A stretch of 33,131 nucleotides of DNA, from positions 1 to 33,131 of the forward strand of contig NZ_JASJEB010000105.1 in assembly GCF_030064895.1 (NCBI RefSeq), read 5' to 3'. Within the stretch, counting starts at the first letter, position 1; each line of letters begins with the position of its first letter. This document shows, piece by piece, positions 23,402-31,924 of this stretch. Position numbers and translations under genes: made by a program. The notes under the pieces were generated by a model that saw only the letters and a program-made list of their open reading frames with translations, was not told the DNA's origin and made no database searches. The DNA is from Crocosphaera sp. (GTDB lineage Bacteria; Cyanobacteriota; Cyanobacteriia; Cyanobacteriales; Microcystaceae).

Positions 23402-23950
23402 TTATGTTGAGTTATCTTGTGTCTTCTTACAATCTAAATGCAGTCCCATAATAATCAAATCTCTTTCAATATTATCCAATTTTGCTACTTTTGGCAAGTA
23501 TCCCCATTGTTTAAATTTATATTTTTTAAATAAATTTAAACTGGGTTTATTATGGGCAAAAATAAATCCCAGTAAATTAGTTAATTCTAGTTTGGGACTT
23601 TCTTCTATGACATATCCTAAGAGTTTCTTTCCTATTCCTTGACCTCGGCATTGTTCAGCAATATATAAACTGATTTCTGCTGTACTTTGATAAGCAGGAC
23701 GACCATAAAAATGTTGTAAACTGACCCAACCAAGCACTTGATTTTTAAACCCCGTTGTTAACGACGAGGTATTATCTTCCATTACCCAAATAGGATAATG
23801 GTTAGTGTCTCTTTCTTGGAACCATTTCAAGCGACTTTCTACTGTTATTTTCTGTAAATCTCCTGTGGCGATACGACTGGGAATACTATCATTATAAATA
23901 TCAACAATTTGTTCTAAGTCTTCTAAGTTGGCTCGTCTTATTTTTTTCAT
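23402..23950 (-). CDS. GNAT-family N-acetyltransferase (phosphinothricin acetyltransferase-like)
   Basis: 182 residues. It opens IRRANLEDLEQIVDIYNDSI, with the arrangement of the PAT/YncA subgroup (IYNDSI, later WVSLQHFYGRPAY). The acetyl-CoA-binding motif A is EQCRGQGIGKKLL (Q/RxxGxG). ISLYIAE before it and FAHNKPSLNLFKKYKF after it complete the fold. The PAT subgroup acetylates small amines such as phosphinothricin or methionine analogues; the natural substrate is unknown. It is in an operon with the NYN-domain gene (10-base gap) and corA (3-base gap). Confidence 0.88.
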   Translation of the reverse strand: MKKIRRANLEDLEQIVDIYNDSIPSRIATGDLQKITVESRLKWFQERDTNHYPIWVMEDNTSSLTTGFKNQVLGWVSLQHFYGRPAYQSTAEISLYIAEQCRGQGIGKKLLGYVIEESPKLELTNLLGFIFAHNKPSLNLFKKYKFKQWGYLPKVAKLDNIERDLIIMGLHLDCKKTQDNST

Positions 23951-23960
23951 ATTATCATTC

Positions 23961-24668
23961 CTATTGTAATTTTATCATTATATGAGATTGATTTTTTTTG
24001 ACTGTAAAAATACCCACTGATTGTACTAATTCACTCAGTTTTTTATAGCCATAATTACGAGAATCAAAGGAAGGAGATAGTTTAGTTAATTGTGAACCAA
24101 AAGGTCCAAGATGAACCCATTCTTCCTCATCTGCTACAGATTCATAGGCACTTTTTAATAACTCTAATAATTGTTTATTGCTGGTTATTTTTTGATTACC
24201 AGAAGGTTGTTTATACGCTAAAATATCGGTGTAAATAAATTTGCTACAAGCTACAACAAAAGCTTCTGGTGTTTTAACTTTTTCGCCAAATCCATAAACA
24301 AGCAACCCAGACTCCCTAATTCTAGAAGCTAAACGGGTAAAATCACTATCACTAGATACTAAACAAAAGCCATCAAAATTATCTGTATAAAGTAAGTCCA
24401 TTGCATCAATAATTAAAGCACTATCGGTGGCATTTTTTCCTGTTGTATATCGAAATTGTTGGATGGGTTGAAGTGCTAATTTATTTACTTTACCTTTCCA
24501 ACTATTTAATTGACTACTTGTCCAGTCTCCATAGATTCTTTTGACATTAGCAGTCCCATACTTAGCAACTTCTTGTAATAAAGATTCAATAATATTTGCA
24601 CTGACATTTTCAGCGTCAATTAAAACTGCTAAACGTACATTACTGGAGCCATCCTCTAAGGTTTTCAT
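23961..24668 (-). CDS. NYN-domain (LabA/DUF88) protein with OST-HTH/LOTUS domain
   Basis: 235 residues. The N-terminal PIN-like NYN nuclease domain (about 10-150) has VLIDAENVS with the first Asp, GKNATDSALIIDAMDLLY and CLVSSDSDFTRLASRIRE with the later Asp cluster. These are the metal-binding acidic residues of this ribonuclease fold. The C-terminal part (about 160-235) is an OST-HTH/LOTUS RNA-binding module, with LGPFGSQLTKLSPSFDSRNY and YKKLSELVQSV. Such proteins are thought to act on RNA; the target is unknown. First gene of the group with the acetyltransferase and corA. Confidence 0.88.
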   Translation of the reverse strand: MKTLEDGSSNVRLAVLIDAENVSANIIESLLQEVAKYGTANVKRIYGDWTSSQLNSWKGKVNKLALQPIQQFRYTTGKNATDSALIIDAMDLLYTDNFDGFCLVSSDSDFTRLASRIRESGLLVYGFGEKVKTPEAFVVACSKFIYTDILAYKQPSGNQKITSNKQLLELLKSAYESVADEEEWVHLGPFGSQLTKLSPSFDSRNYGYKKLSELVQSVGIFTVKKNQSHIMIKLQ

Positions 24669-24813
24669 ATTTAAGAAATTAGCAATGGTTTTGCTATCAT
24701 TTTTAAAATAATTGGTTATTATTAAGACTAAGAATAGTTATCTATATAGCTTCAATACCTAGTTTAAACTAATTCATTTTTTATATGATAGCTGTTGTCT
24801 TTTTTCTGGAGCA

Positions 24814-25236
24814 TTAAATCTTTTGGTCAACGGCTTTTTTATAGAATTTTTGAATGCTTTTAATAATTTTATCAAAAGCTGATTTAGAAGAGTCTTGAGT
24901 GGGATCAAGTAATTGTAATTTAGTTAAAAGTTGTGCTTCTTGCATTTGAATATCTCCATCGCTATAAACTAAAGCACTTAAGGTTTCCAATAATTTTTGA
25001 TAGTCATTATTGCTAGGATTATCCCCTAAATATTCTTCTAACCATTGATAACATTGATAGGGTTGAACGGGTTTTAATTCTGATAAAAGATCCTTGAGAT
25101 CCTTATCTTCAGATAAACTATGACGCTGAGCCATTTGTCTTAAATATTCCCTTTCTTCTACTTGAATAATGCCATCGATCCAAGCTGCACCAATGAGAAT
25201 TTTTAGCAATTGTTTATTTTTATTTTGCTCATTCAT
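24814..25236 (-). CDS. TerB-like (tellurite resistance/DjlA-type) protein
   Basis: 140 residues, all-helical and acidic. Two internal repeats resemble the TerB fold: KILIGAAWIDGIIQVEEREYL (residues 11-31) and ETLSALVYSDGDIQMQEAQL (about 84-103). Each carries the 'A.DG.I...E...L' pattern that binds metal in TerB proteins. No J-domain is present. The cellular role of stand-alone TerB proteins in cyanobacteria is unknown. It is separated by 145 bases from the NYN group, so probably has its own transcript, possibly with rsmB (67 bases upstream). Confidence 0.75.
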   Translation of the reverse strand: MNEQNKNKQLLKILIGAAWIDGIIQVEEREYLRQMAQRHSLSEDKDLKDLLSELKPVQPYQCYQWLEEYLGDNPSNNDYQKLLETLSALVYSDGDIQMQEAQLLTKLQLLDPTQDSSKSAFDKIIKSIQKFYKKAVDQKI

Positions 25237-25303
25237 TATTAATCACCAAGGTGTTTTTTCCTGTCTTTATAATGAAATATATTTCAGATAAACAGGTATT
25301 CCA

Positions 25304-26677
25304 TTAACCTTTCTTCAACTTCACCATGAAAAAACCGTCACTATCTTGTTCATGAGGAAGCATTTGTATCCACTGTGATGATGTCACAAAGGCAGAAAAA
25401 AGCCAATCTGGGTTAGGGGGTTCGATATTCCAATGGGAATGAGTGCTTAAAAAGGTTTCGATTATTTCTTGATTTTCTGGGGGGTTGAGGGTACAAGTCG
25501 CATAAACTAGGGTTCCTTGGGGTTTGACCCATTGTGCTGCTTGGTTTAATATTTCTAGTTGTAAACGGCTTAATTCTCGGATGTTCTCAGGAGTCTGTCG
25601 CCAACGAATGTCTGGATGTCGGTGCAGGGTTCCTAAACCAGAACAGGGAACATCTACCAAGACTCGATCGCCTTTATTAATGAACTGTTGCAAATGACGA
25701 CTATCCCCGGCAACGGTTTCAATGCAGTTTAATTGTAGTCGTTGGGCGTTTTCTTGTACTTTTTTGAGACGGGAAGGGGTGCGATCGCAAGCGAGAATAG
25801 TGCCTGTATCCTGCATTAATTCGGCGATATGGGTTGTTTTTCCACCAGGTGCAGCACAAGCATCGATAATAGTCTCTCCAGGTTGCGGATCAAGCAAATA
25901 ACTCACCAGTTGCGCGCTAATATCTTGTACTGTCCAATGACCTTGGCTAAACCCTGGTAGGGTGGGGATGGTTCCTATTTTTCCTTTTAGTCTCAATGCA
26001 CAAGGAAAAGGGGGTAAAGCTGTAACATTAATTCCTGCTTCTTTTAGTTGATTTTCTAGGGTTTCTAAGGAGGTTTTTAATGGATTAATCCTAATATCAA
26101 TGCTAGGGGTTTGGTTAAACCAATGACACAATTTTTCTGTGGTTTCTTCTCCCCATTGTTGCAGAAAAGTTGCGATGATCCAATCTGGAAAACTGTATTT
26201 AATGGCGATTTTTTTTAGGGGATCATTGGGTAAAACTAATGGGTCATGGTTAGTTTGATTACTACGAATATATTGCCGTAAAATGCCGTTAACGACTCCT
26301 GAAAGTCGTTTTAATTTATTTTCTTTGGCTAGATCCACACTGGTATTAACAGCAGCAGAAGGGGGAATATGATCGAGGTATCGTAGTTGATAGAGTCCAA
26401 TGTGTAGAATAAGTCTTAAGTTTGGGGGTTGTTGTTGTGAATTTTTTTTGCCTAGTTGATCGATTAAACTATCTAAGGTACGTTGATGACGAACAATACC
26501 ATAAACTAATTCAGTGCATAAACTGCGATCGCTAGGATTAAGATTACTTTTATTTAAAGCCCTATTTAAAGCAATATCTGTATAACTATTTTTGCGATCA
26601 ATTTGTTGTAAAATTTCTAAGGCAAGTTGACGGGCGTTACTGTTTGATAATTGATTTCTCATTGTCATATTTATCAT
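25304..26677 (-). CDS. rsmB: 16S rRNA (cytosine-967) C5-methyltransferase RsmB
   Basis: SAM-dependent enzyme that methylates C967 of 16S rRNA. 457 residues. The N-terminal NusB-like RNA-binding domain (about 5-140) has NARQLALEILQQID and LCTELVYGIVRHQRTLD. The Rossmann methyltransferase domain has DACAAPGGKTTHIAELM (SAM motif I), DVPCSGLGTLHRHPD (PC motif) and LVYATCTLNPPENQ, whose TC cysteine is the catalytic nucleophile. The start could be the ATG at 26677 or the one at 26662; the latter also leaves the family N-terminus whole. Confidence 0.95.
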   Translation of the reverse strand: MINMTMRNQLSNSNARQLALEILQQIDRKNSYTDIALNRALNKSNLNPSDRSLCTELVYGIVRHQRTLDSLIDQLGKKNSQQQPPNLRLILHIGLYQLRYLDHIPPSAAVNTSVDLAKENKLKRLSGVVNGILRQYIRSNQTNHDPLVLPNDPLKKIAIKYSFPDWIIATFLQQWGEETTEKLCHWFNQTPSIDIRINPLKTSLETLENQLKEAGINVTALPPFPCALRLKGKIGTIPTLPGFSQGHWTVQDISAQLVSYLLDPQPGETIIDACAAPGGKTTHIAELMQDTGTILACDRTPSRLKKVQENAQRLQLNCIETVAGDSRHLQQFINKGDRVLVDVPCSGLGTLHRHPDIRWRQTPENIRELSRLQLEILNQAAQWVKPQGTLVYATCTLNPPENQEIIETFLSTHSHWNIEPPNPDWLFSAFVTSSQWIQMLPHEQDSDGFFMVKLKKG

Positions 26678-26867
26678 TATATTTTAATAAAATACGTTAC
26701 TATAAATCAAGTAACATAAAGCTTACCCTTAATCCTAAAATAAGGAGAAGTAATTATTAATTGTTAATTGTTAATTACTGAACATGATCCTGCTTATGAA
26801 AAAGCTAAAAATCCTTAGTAACAGAAATTTGCAGTTGCATAGATTAAATATTAAAATTACTTAACTC

Positions 26868-26912
26868 CCCATACTTCCCAAACTCCCCACACTTCCCACA
26901 CCTCCCACACCT
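26868..26912. repeat. C-rich nonamer tandem array
   Basis: Five copies of the 9-base CCCACACTN-type unit, the same unit as at 15318-15360. It lies in the 310-base spacer between rsmB and cobI, which also holds a TTAATTG heptamer repeat (about 26756-26778) and no gene. Confidence 0.85.
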
Positions 26913-26917
26913 AAATA

Positions 26918-26935
26918 TTGATACAGCCAATTGAA
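26918..26935. repeat. 18-base tag following the nonamer array, copy 2
   Basis: TTGATACAGCCAATTGAA, 16 of 18 identical to 15377-15394 and in the same order and orientation relative to the nonamer array. Confidence 0.7.
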
Positions 26936-26947
26936 AATTTCCATAAC

Positions 26948-26956
26948 TGCTATGAT
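26948..26956 (+). promoter_or_regulatory. Possible extended -10 box of cobI
   Basis: TGCTATGAT (extended -10 form) lies 32 bases before the cobI start. The upstream TTGAAA at 26931 is only 14 bases away, so the -35 is not convincing. By inspection only. Confidence 0.3.
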
Positions 26957-26987
26957 CAAGATTCAATAAGTAGTTAAAGTAATTTTG

Positions 26988-27707
26988 ATGAAAACAGCAG
27001 TGGGAACCTTATACGGGGTGAGTGTAGGAACAGGTGATCCAGAATTAATTACTGTCAAAGGACAACGGTTATTACAACAAATTCCTGTTATTGCCTTTCC
27101 TCAGGGAGTTAACGGGAAACAAGGTTTAGCCCAGAAAATTATTGCCCCTTGGATAACCCCACAGCAAAAAAAGTTACACCTTTATTTTCCCTATCTTCAA
27201 GACGAGAAGCAATTAAAAAAAGCTTGGCAAGAAGCGTCCGAAACCGTCTGGCAGTATCTCCATCAAGGAATGGATGTGGCCTTTGCTTGTGAAGGAGATA
27301 TAAGTTTTTACAGTACCTTTACCTATCTTGCCCAAACCCTCAGCAAAAATTATCCCCAAGTCACCATAAAGACCATTCCTGGGGTTTCTTCTCCCATGGC
27401 CACTGCTTCCGTATTAGGACTTCCTTTAACCCTTAGGTCGCAAAATTTAGCTATTATCCCTGCATTATACAATGTGGCTGAATTAGACCAAGTTTTAAGT
27501 TGGGCTGATGTTATTGTTTTGTTAAAAGTTAGTTCGGTTTATACTCAAGTTTGGCAGAAATTAGATAGCCTAGATTTATTGGATCACGCTTTTATTGTGG
27601 AACGGGCAACCCAAGCGGAAGAAAAAGTCTATCAAAACCTACGTGATCACCCAACTCTCGACCTTTCCTATTTTTCCGTGATGATCATCTACCTGAAGCA
27701 TGACTGA
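26988..27707 (+). CDS. cobI: Precorrin-2 C20-methyltransferase
   Basis: SAM-dependent methylation of C20 of precorrin-2 (or cobalt-precorrin-2, then named cbiL) in corrinoid biosynthesis. 239 residues from the ATG at 26988; a TTG one codon earlier is less likely. The N-terminal GTLYGVSVGTGDPELITVKG is the tetrapyrrole methylase signature. ACEGDISFYSTFTYL (about 103-117) and IPGVSSPMATASVLG (about 134-148) are the SAM- and substrate-binding loops. The C-terminus is regular. No other cob gene is adjacent, as is common in cyanobacteria. Confidence 0.93.
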   Translation: MKTAVGTLYGVSVGTGDPELITVKGQRLLQQIPVIAFPQGVNGKQGLAQKIIAPWITPQQKKLHLYFPYLQDEKQLKKAWQEASETVWQYLHQGMDVAFACEGDISFYSTFTYLAQTLSKNYPQVTIKTIPGVSSPMATASVLGLPLTLRSQNLAIIPALYNVAELDQVLSWADVIVLLKVSSVYTQVWQKLDSLDLLDHAFIVERATQAEEKVYQNLRDHPTLDLSYFSVMIIYLKHD

Positions 27708-27878
27708 TAAATTCACAGAAGCTTAATAATTTTTTACATCCCGTAAACCTTTGTATAAACAGGCTTGAGAAACCAAAAAGCAAAATGTATTCCTTGTTAC
27801 AGCAAAAAATGACTTTCTTATGAGTGAGATTTAGATTATAGTAAACAGTAAGCCTTCCTAGTCACTTGGTAATTTACT

Positions 27879-28133
27879 ATGAGTCCCATCACTCTACCTT
27901 CTCCTTCTCGTTCAGTCCCTTCTACTAATTACACCATCAGCATGATCAGAGACGAAGTACGTCATTTAGTGGACACTGGTGTTGTCAGTCGTCAGCAACC
28001 CCTTTATGTTCTCTGTCAGTTTATTCCTCCCCGTGAATGGGTTTGTGTTGAAATTGAATTAGAAAGATGTGAATATTTATTACGGGATCAAATCGGGGAT
28101 CTTATGGCTTGTGAAAGTTGGGATAACGACTAA
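27879..28133 (+). CDS. DUF4327-type small protein, copy 1
   Basis: 84 residues. Core block ISMIRDEVRHLVDTGVVSRQQ, then LCQFIPPREWVCVEIELE and LLRDQIGDLMACESWDND. It matches what I recall of DUF4327, a family limited to cyanobacteria and of unknown function. The helix-rich core suggests a small regulatory or DNA-binding protein, but this is not shown. Paralogous to the gene at 28445-28687, with near-identical C-termini (ESWDND / ETWSND). Confidence 0.8.
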   Translation: MSPITLPSPSRSVPSTNYTISMIRDEVRHLVDTGVVSRQQPLYVLCQFIPPREWVCVEIELERCEYLLRDQIGDLMACESWDND

Positions 28134-28243
28134 ACCCCCATCATACAACGATTTTCCTCATTTTGGCAAGTCTAATTGTTCCATAAGTAACCAAAAAAAT
28201 ATCTCTTGTTACCAGTAAACCCTTTTGAATATATCCATTGAGT

Positions 28244-28282
28244 CCTAATCCCCAGATTAGGGCTTAAATTTTGTTTAAGCCC
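28244..28282 (+). terminator. Double hairpin after DUF4327 copy 1
   Basis: CCTAAT (28244-28249) pairs with ATTAGG (28256-28261). It is followed and overlapped by GGGCTTAAA (28260-28268) / TTTAAGCCC (28274-28282), a perfect 9-base stem with a 5-base loop. The T content after it is low, so termination is plausible but not certain. The rest of the 311-base spacer to 28444 holds nothing recognisable apart from the promoter region of copy 2. Confidence 0.5.
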
Positions 28283-28444
28283 TTCAATAAGCAATTCTAA
28301 AAGAAAATGGAAATTTCTGCACTTCCTGACACAATTGGGGTGAGAATGTAATCAAGAATACAATAAAGATTTGCAGCTTTCCTCTGTAAGTTGGATGATT
28401 CTAAAGGTCAGGGTCTTGATTTTCAATGGTTTGGTGTTTTAGAG

Positions 28445-28687
28445 ATGAATATTTCCACACAATTTCCTGTTACTTTTTCTCGCTATTCTATCGATTTTAT
28501 ACAAGAAGAAGCACGTCATCTCGTAGATCGGGGTTTGATTAGTCGTCAACAGCGCATTTCTAGCTTATGCGATTATATTCCAGCAAGGGAATGGATCTGG
28601 GTTGAACAAGAACTAGAAAAATTTGATTATTTATTACGCGATCGCATTTGTGATCTGATTAGTTGTGAAACCTGGTCTAATGACTAA
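28445..28687 (+). CDS. DUF4327-type small protein, copy 2
   Basis: 80 residues from the ATG at 28445; an in-frame TTG 18 codons upstream would add residues without family likeness. Block IDFIQEEARHLVDRGLISRQQ, then LCDYIPAREWIWVEQELE and LLRDRICDLISCETWSND. About half the residues are identical to copy 1, so the pair arose by tandem duplication with later divergence. Each has its own spacer and presumably its own promoter, so they may be expressed under different conditions. Confidence 0.8.
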   Translation: MNISTQFPVTFSRYSIDFIQEEARHLVDRGLISRQQRISSLCDYIPAREWIWVEQELEKFDYLLRDRICDLISCETWSND

Positions 28688-28697
28688 ACCATAACCT

Positions 28698-28728
28698 GAG
28701 TTCGGAGTTCGGAGTTCGGAGTTCGGAG
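28698..28728. repeat. Heptamer repeat GAGTTCG
   Basis: Four full copies plus GAG, directly after DUF4327 copy 2. Same unit as at 21767-21791. Confidence 0.9.
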
Positions 28729-28770
28729 GTTTTAAACATTGAACTCAAATATAAATAATTAACCCTAATG

Positions 28771-28812
28771 GTCTTAAACTTTTATTGTTAAATGTTTAAG
28801 ACTTTTTCTTTT
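28771..28812 (+). terminator. Terminator of DUF4327 copy 2, overlapping the convergent gene
   Basis: GTCTTAAAC (28771-28779) pairs with GTTTAAGAC (28794-28802), followed by T5 and, after one C, more T. The T tract is, on the other strand, the A-rich codons that encode the terminal lysines of the gene at 28796-29164. Confidence 0.7.
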
Positions 28813-29164
28813 TTTTCTCTCTTAGATATTCAAGTTCTTGTCTAAGGGTGATAATTTTTTCGGTTAGTTGTTGAATTTCTTGGCCGACATCAGCTTTAGT
28901 TTTGGTTGAAGCAGGAGATCCTGAGGTCGTTTTTGAGGATGTCTGTTGACTTAACAATTGATCTAGAAATTCTCGGACTTCTTGTTCCGTTATTTCTCCT
29001 TTTTTTGCCCATTCTTCTGTTTTTTTAGCGATTTCTTCTTGCAGTTTCGATAGAGTTTGATTGCGTTTTTGGGTATCTTGGAGGGTTTCTAAAACAGAAG
29101 CAGTTAAACCCACCCCAATCCTTAAAGATTGTTGTAGAAGTTGAAAAATAGTGTCTGAATTCAT
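28796..29164 (-). CDS. Helical phasin-like/coiled-coil protein
   Basis: 122 residues, almost all helical. Residues 1-60 form an amphipathic helix (LLQQSLRIGVGLTASVLETLQD). A second helix contains EEWAKKGEITEQEVREFLDQL. A Ser/Thr-rich linker follows (about 72-90), and then a C-terminal coiled coil, EIQQLTEKIITLRQELEYLR, with a lysine-rich end. The layout recalls the phasin / polyhydroxyalkanoate-granule-associated family, whose members coat storage granules, but the match is weak. Its last codons overlap the terminator of the opposite gene. It lies 55 bases after the DGQHR gene in the same direction. Confidence 0.6.
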   Translation of the reverse strand: MNSDTIFQLLQQSLRIGVGLTASVLETLQDTQKRNQTLSKLQEEIAKKTEEWAKKGEITEQEVREFLDQLLSQQTSSKTTSGSPASTKTKADVGQEIQQLTEKIITLRQELEYLREKKKKKS

Positions 29165-29219
29165 GTTAAAGCAAGATTAATTATAGTATTTACTTTTAAG
29201 TATCATGCCATAATCAGGA

Positions 29220-30833
29220 TCAACTATCAACCAAAATATTAGGTAAACCTACCTTTTTCGGGTTGACAAAGTTTCCTTGAAAATCAATAGTTTTTTCTTC
29301 ATTAGTAGCAGCATCTTTAATAGTCCTTGCTTCTGCTAATTCCCTACGAATTTCTGCTTTTTCTAAGTCATCTTTAACTCCTCCTAATAAGTAAATTAAC
29401 AAACGACTAGCTAATTTTTTACCTGATACCTGGATTCTTTTTTTCATGGGATCATAAAGAATACCGTACCAGATAGATTGGGATGTATCCATATAACTAA
29501 ATCCTCCGATTTCATCGAAATAGATTAGTTTCTTTATGATTGTTTCTAAATTAAAGTTTTTACTAAATACTAAAAATCCTAAAGCTTGTGTTAAGGCTAT
29601 TTGTCCGACGGGACGAAATAATAAGTTTCCTTCTCCTCCTCCTTTTTCGTGGTTAAATCGTCTTAATTCGTATGTTTTAACTCCTTGTTCTAATTGACGA
29701 TAACTTGGTAAATTAGCTAAACCATCAAATAATTGAGCTAATAATTTTAATCCTTCTTCTATTTCTTGGTCATCGGGACGTAAAGAGATAAAGTTCTTTT
29801 TATTCTTATTTTTCCAGTGAGGAAATTTACTTTCTAAATAGCCCTCTGTCATGTCTTGTAATGCTTGTAAGGTGGTTAAAACAGTGGATTTACTAGCAAT
29901 AGTTGCACTGTCCCAATTAACCCGAGAATTCCAGTCTTTTTCATCCCGATCTTTTAGTAAAGGATGAGTAATAGCAAGTCTTCTCGAAACAATAGCAAAA
30001 CCATCATCTTCGTTCAATAAAACTAGCTGTCCTTTACTTAAAGAAATGGCCATGCGGTTAACATGAACAAATACGGATCTTACCCTTCTTCTTGCTTCTT
30101 CATAGGTTTCTCCTTTGATTACTGCGGGGATAATTTCAATGCCAACTTTTTCTTTGCTTAAACTCTGTAAAACAAGGGGATCTAGATCGTATTCTTCGAT
30201 TAAGTCATCGAGTGTAATGGGGTTTCCTGTTGCTTTTTTATCCTTATTATAAACATCTAATTTTCCTGTTTTTAACAGTTCCATTAACCCTTGTATTCCC
30301 ATTAGTCGATGTTGTCCATCTAGGGCAAATATTGAATAGCTTTTGCCTATATTTAACATTCCAATACTATCATTTTTATCTAAGGAGATGAAATCATCAA
30401 CACTGACATTAGCACGACAATCACTATCCCATTCGATTGCATGGGTATCATTAACCCAGTCTTGACTAATTACCACTAAAATTGGGGGAAATTTATGATT
30501 TTTAAGGACAGCTAAATATTGGGCTAAATGTGCCTGTCTTGACCAATCTAAGGGACGTTGTTGTAATTCTTCTATGGTTTCAGAATCACGGATAATATTG
30601 TGAGTTTTTTGGTCATATTTACGGCGAAATAATTGCAGTTGTAAGGCAAAAGAAACTCGACTCGCTAACCATTCTAGGGTAACTGAACCCAAATAACTTT
30701 GAGTAGTTCCCATCTGAGTTTTTTGGACAAATAGGTTTTCTTGTCTGGATAAATGGCGTTCTAATAGTAAAGCTAGTGCCTGTTTTTCTTCGTTTTCTTG
30801 CTGTATGAGTTGCCTGGTAATATCTTGATCCAT
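29220..30833 (-). CDS. DGQHR-domain protein (DndB-like)
   Basis: 537 residues. The signature DGQHR lies at residues 172-176, in YSIFALDGQHRLMGI. The second conserved block, VFVHVNRMAISLSKGQ (about residues 252-267), is typical of DGQHR/DndB proteins. DndB regulates, and may act with, the dnd genes that place phosphorothioates in DNA; stand-alone DGQHR proteins are found in defence islands and are poorly understood. No dndC, dndD or dndE lies beside it in this window. A second dndB-like start is found 1 kb away (31850-31924, opposite strand). The function is uncertain; the domain call is firm. Confidence 0.8.
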   Translation of the reverse strand: MDQDITRQLIQQENEEKQALALLLERHLSRQENLFVQKTQMGTTQSYLGSVTLEWLASRVSFALQLQLFRRKYDQKTHNIIRDSETIEELQQRPLDWSRQAHLAQYLAVLKNHKFPPILVVISQDWVNDTHAIEWDSDCRANVSVDDFISLDKNDSIGMLNIGKSYSIFALDGQHRLMGIQGLMELLKTGKLDVYNKDKKATGNPITLDDLIEEYDLDPLVLQSLSKEKVGIEIIPAVIKGETYEEARRRVRSVFVHVNRMAISLSKGQLVLLNEDDGFAIVSRRLAITHPLLKDRDEKDWNSRVNWDSATIASKSTVLTTLQALQDMTEGYLESKFPHWKNKNKKNFISLRPDDQEIEEGLKLLAQLFDGLANLPSYRQLEQGVKTYELRRFNHEKGGGEGNLLFRPVGQIALTQALGFLVFSKNFNLETIIKKLIYFDEIGGFSYMDTSQSIWYGILYDPMKKRIQVSGKKLASRLLIYLLGGVKDDLEKAEIRRELAEARTIKDAATNEEKTIDFQGNFVNPKKVGLPNILVDS

Positions 30834-30881
30834 TTTGCTTATTTTACTATGTTATCTTAGGTAGGATTGCGAGTGATCAGC

Positions 30882-31739
30882 TTACGGATTTTTAGGTTGA
30901 TTTTCAAACCAATTAATTAAGTCTTTTTCCTCTTGAAAATCTAGTAATGCTTCCCCTAATTCTTCTATTTTTTCGATAGGTAAATCGTTTATTTTTACTT
31001 CTATTTCAGCAGGAATAGTTGTTAAACGACGCTTGAGTTGACGTAGGATTAAAGCAATAGCTTCTTCTTGTCTTCCTTCGGCTTTTCCTTCGGCTTTTCC
31101 TTTACGAATTCCTTCAGATTCAATGCGTTGATAAATTACAGATTCTCTCATAATTTCTGACCTCAAAATGGTTTGGATTACCTCTTCTTCTAATAATAAA
31201 CCAGCAAGAATGGCAGTTGATGCAGCAATGTTACTTTGTTGTCGTTGGTTATCTAAGCTGTTGATCCGTTCTGCAATATCTTGTAGGATAATAGCAGGAT
31301 CTTCGGTTTGACTTAACACAGCTAAAGGCCATAACCCTGATGAGTTTAACAGTTGTTCTGTGGGTATTTCCCAGAGACGAATTACCTCAAATTGATGTTG
31401 GGTGTTAGGAATAGCAAAAACGTTTTGTTGCACTAACTCTGACGTACTGGGTGTTAGATAAATGACTACTTGGCGCATCTGTTTTTCAGGAAAACGCCGA
31501 TAAACTCTTACCCGATAGTCTAACATCCGAAAAGGAATAGCTTGATCAGGTTTGGTCTGGAATTCCAAGTGTAGCACTACCTCAGATGATGATAGTAGAA
31601 TTAAGGCATCAGCCCTAATCGGTTCTAAAGATAATTCCGAAGGCGTTAGAATAGTTAGGGGTATCGCTTCACCCAGTAACCAACTGGCAAAGTCTTCTGG
31701 AAAACTCTCTACTAGAAATTTACAGATATTATCATACAT
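30882..31739 (-). CDS. Rpn-family PD-(D/E)xK nuclease/putative transposase-like protein
   Basis: 285 residues. The N-terminal nuclease fold has RADALILL with the metal-binding Asp, followed by VLHLEFQTK (E-x-Q variant of the catalytic strand) and VRVYRRFP. This arrangement belongs to the Rpn/PDDEXK transposase-like family, which is abundant in cyanobacteria. The C-terminal third is charged and helical and contains the repeat GKAEGKAEGR, encoded by two perfect 12-base copies (31075-31086, 31087-31098). Members promote RecA-independent recombination or act as nucleases in E. coli; the role here is unknown. The start follows an AT-rich leader. Confidence 0.85.
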   Translation of the reverse strand: MYDNICKFLVESFPEDFASWLLGEAIPLTILTPSELSLEPIRADALILLSSSEVVLHLEFQTKPDQAIPFRMLDYRVRVYRRFPEKQMRQVVIYLTPSTSELVQQNVFAIPNTQHQFEVIRLWEIPTEQLLNSSGLWPLAVLSQTEDPAIILQDIAERINSLDNQRQQSNIAASTAILAGLLLEEEVIQTILRSEIMRESVIYQRIESEGIRKGKAEGKAEGRQEEAIALILRQLKRRLTTIPAEIEVKINDLPIEKIEELGEALLDFQEEKDLINWFENQPKNP

Positions 31740-31849
31740 TGTTCATTTTAAGACACTAATACTATTTTATATAATTTTATTTATGTTTTTAAAAACTTTG
31801 TTTAAATTTTAGACTATAATAGACCTGTTTTAAATTGGATTTAGGTGAG

Positions 31850-31924
31850 ATGATGGGGTTTGAGTATATATTACCGGTGATTCGGGGTATTCAAGGAGAA
31901 CGAGAGTATTATGTTTCTATGTAG
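31850..31924 (+). pseudogene. N-terminal stub of a dndB-like gene interrupted by a transposon
   Basis: 24 codons: MMGFEYILPVIRGIQGERE, then YYVSM and TAG. The stretch LPVIRGIQGEREYYVSM closely matches the start of DndB proteins as I recall them, where it is followed by a conserved CPLRLIP segment. A good ribosome site (AGGTGAG) precedes the ATG. The frame ends exactly where the transposon sequence begins. The rest of the gene is expected beyond the transposon, outside the window. The family call is from memory of the N-terminal motif. Confidence 0.6.

Noticed and set aside
27708-27878. Search for a tRNA or other RNA in this spacer
   Set aside because: No cloverleaf or conserved tRNA arm seen; none found in the other spacers either.
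31552-31812. Plus-strand frame opposite the Rpn-type gene
   Set aside because: Shadow of the minus-strand gene and its AT-rich leader.
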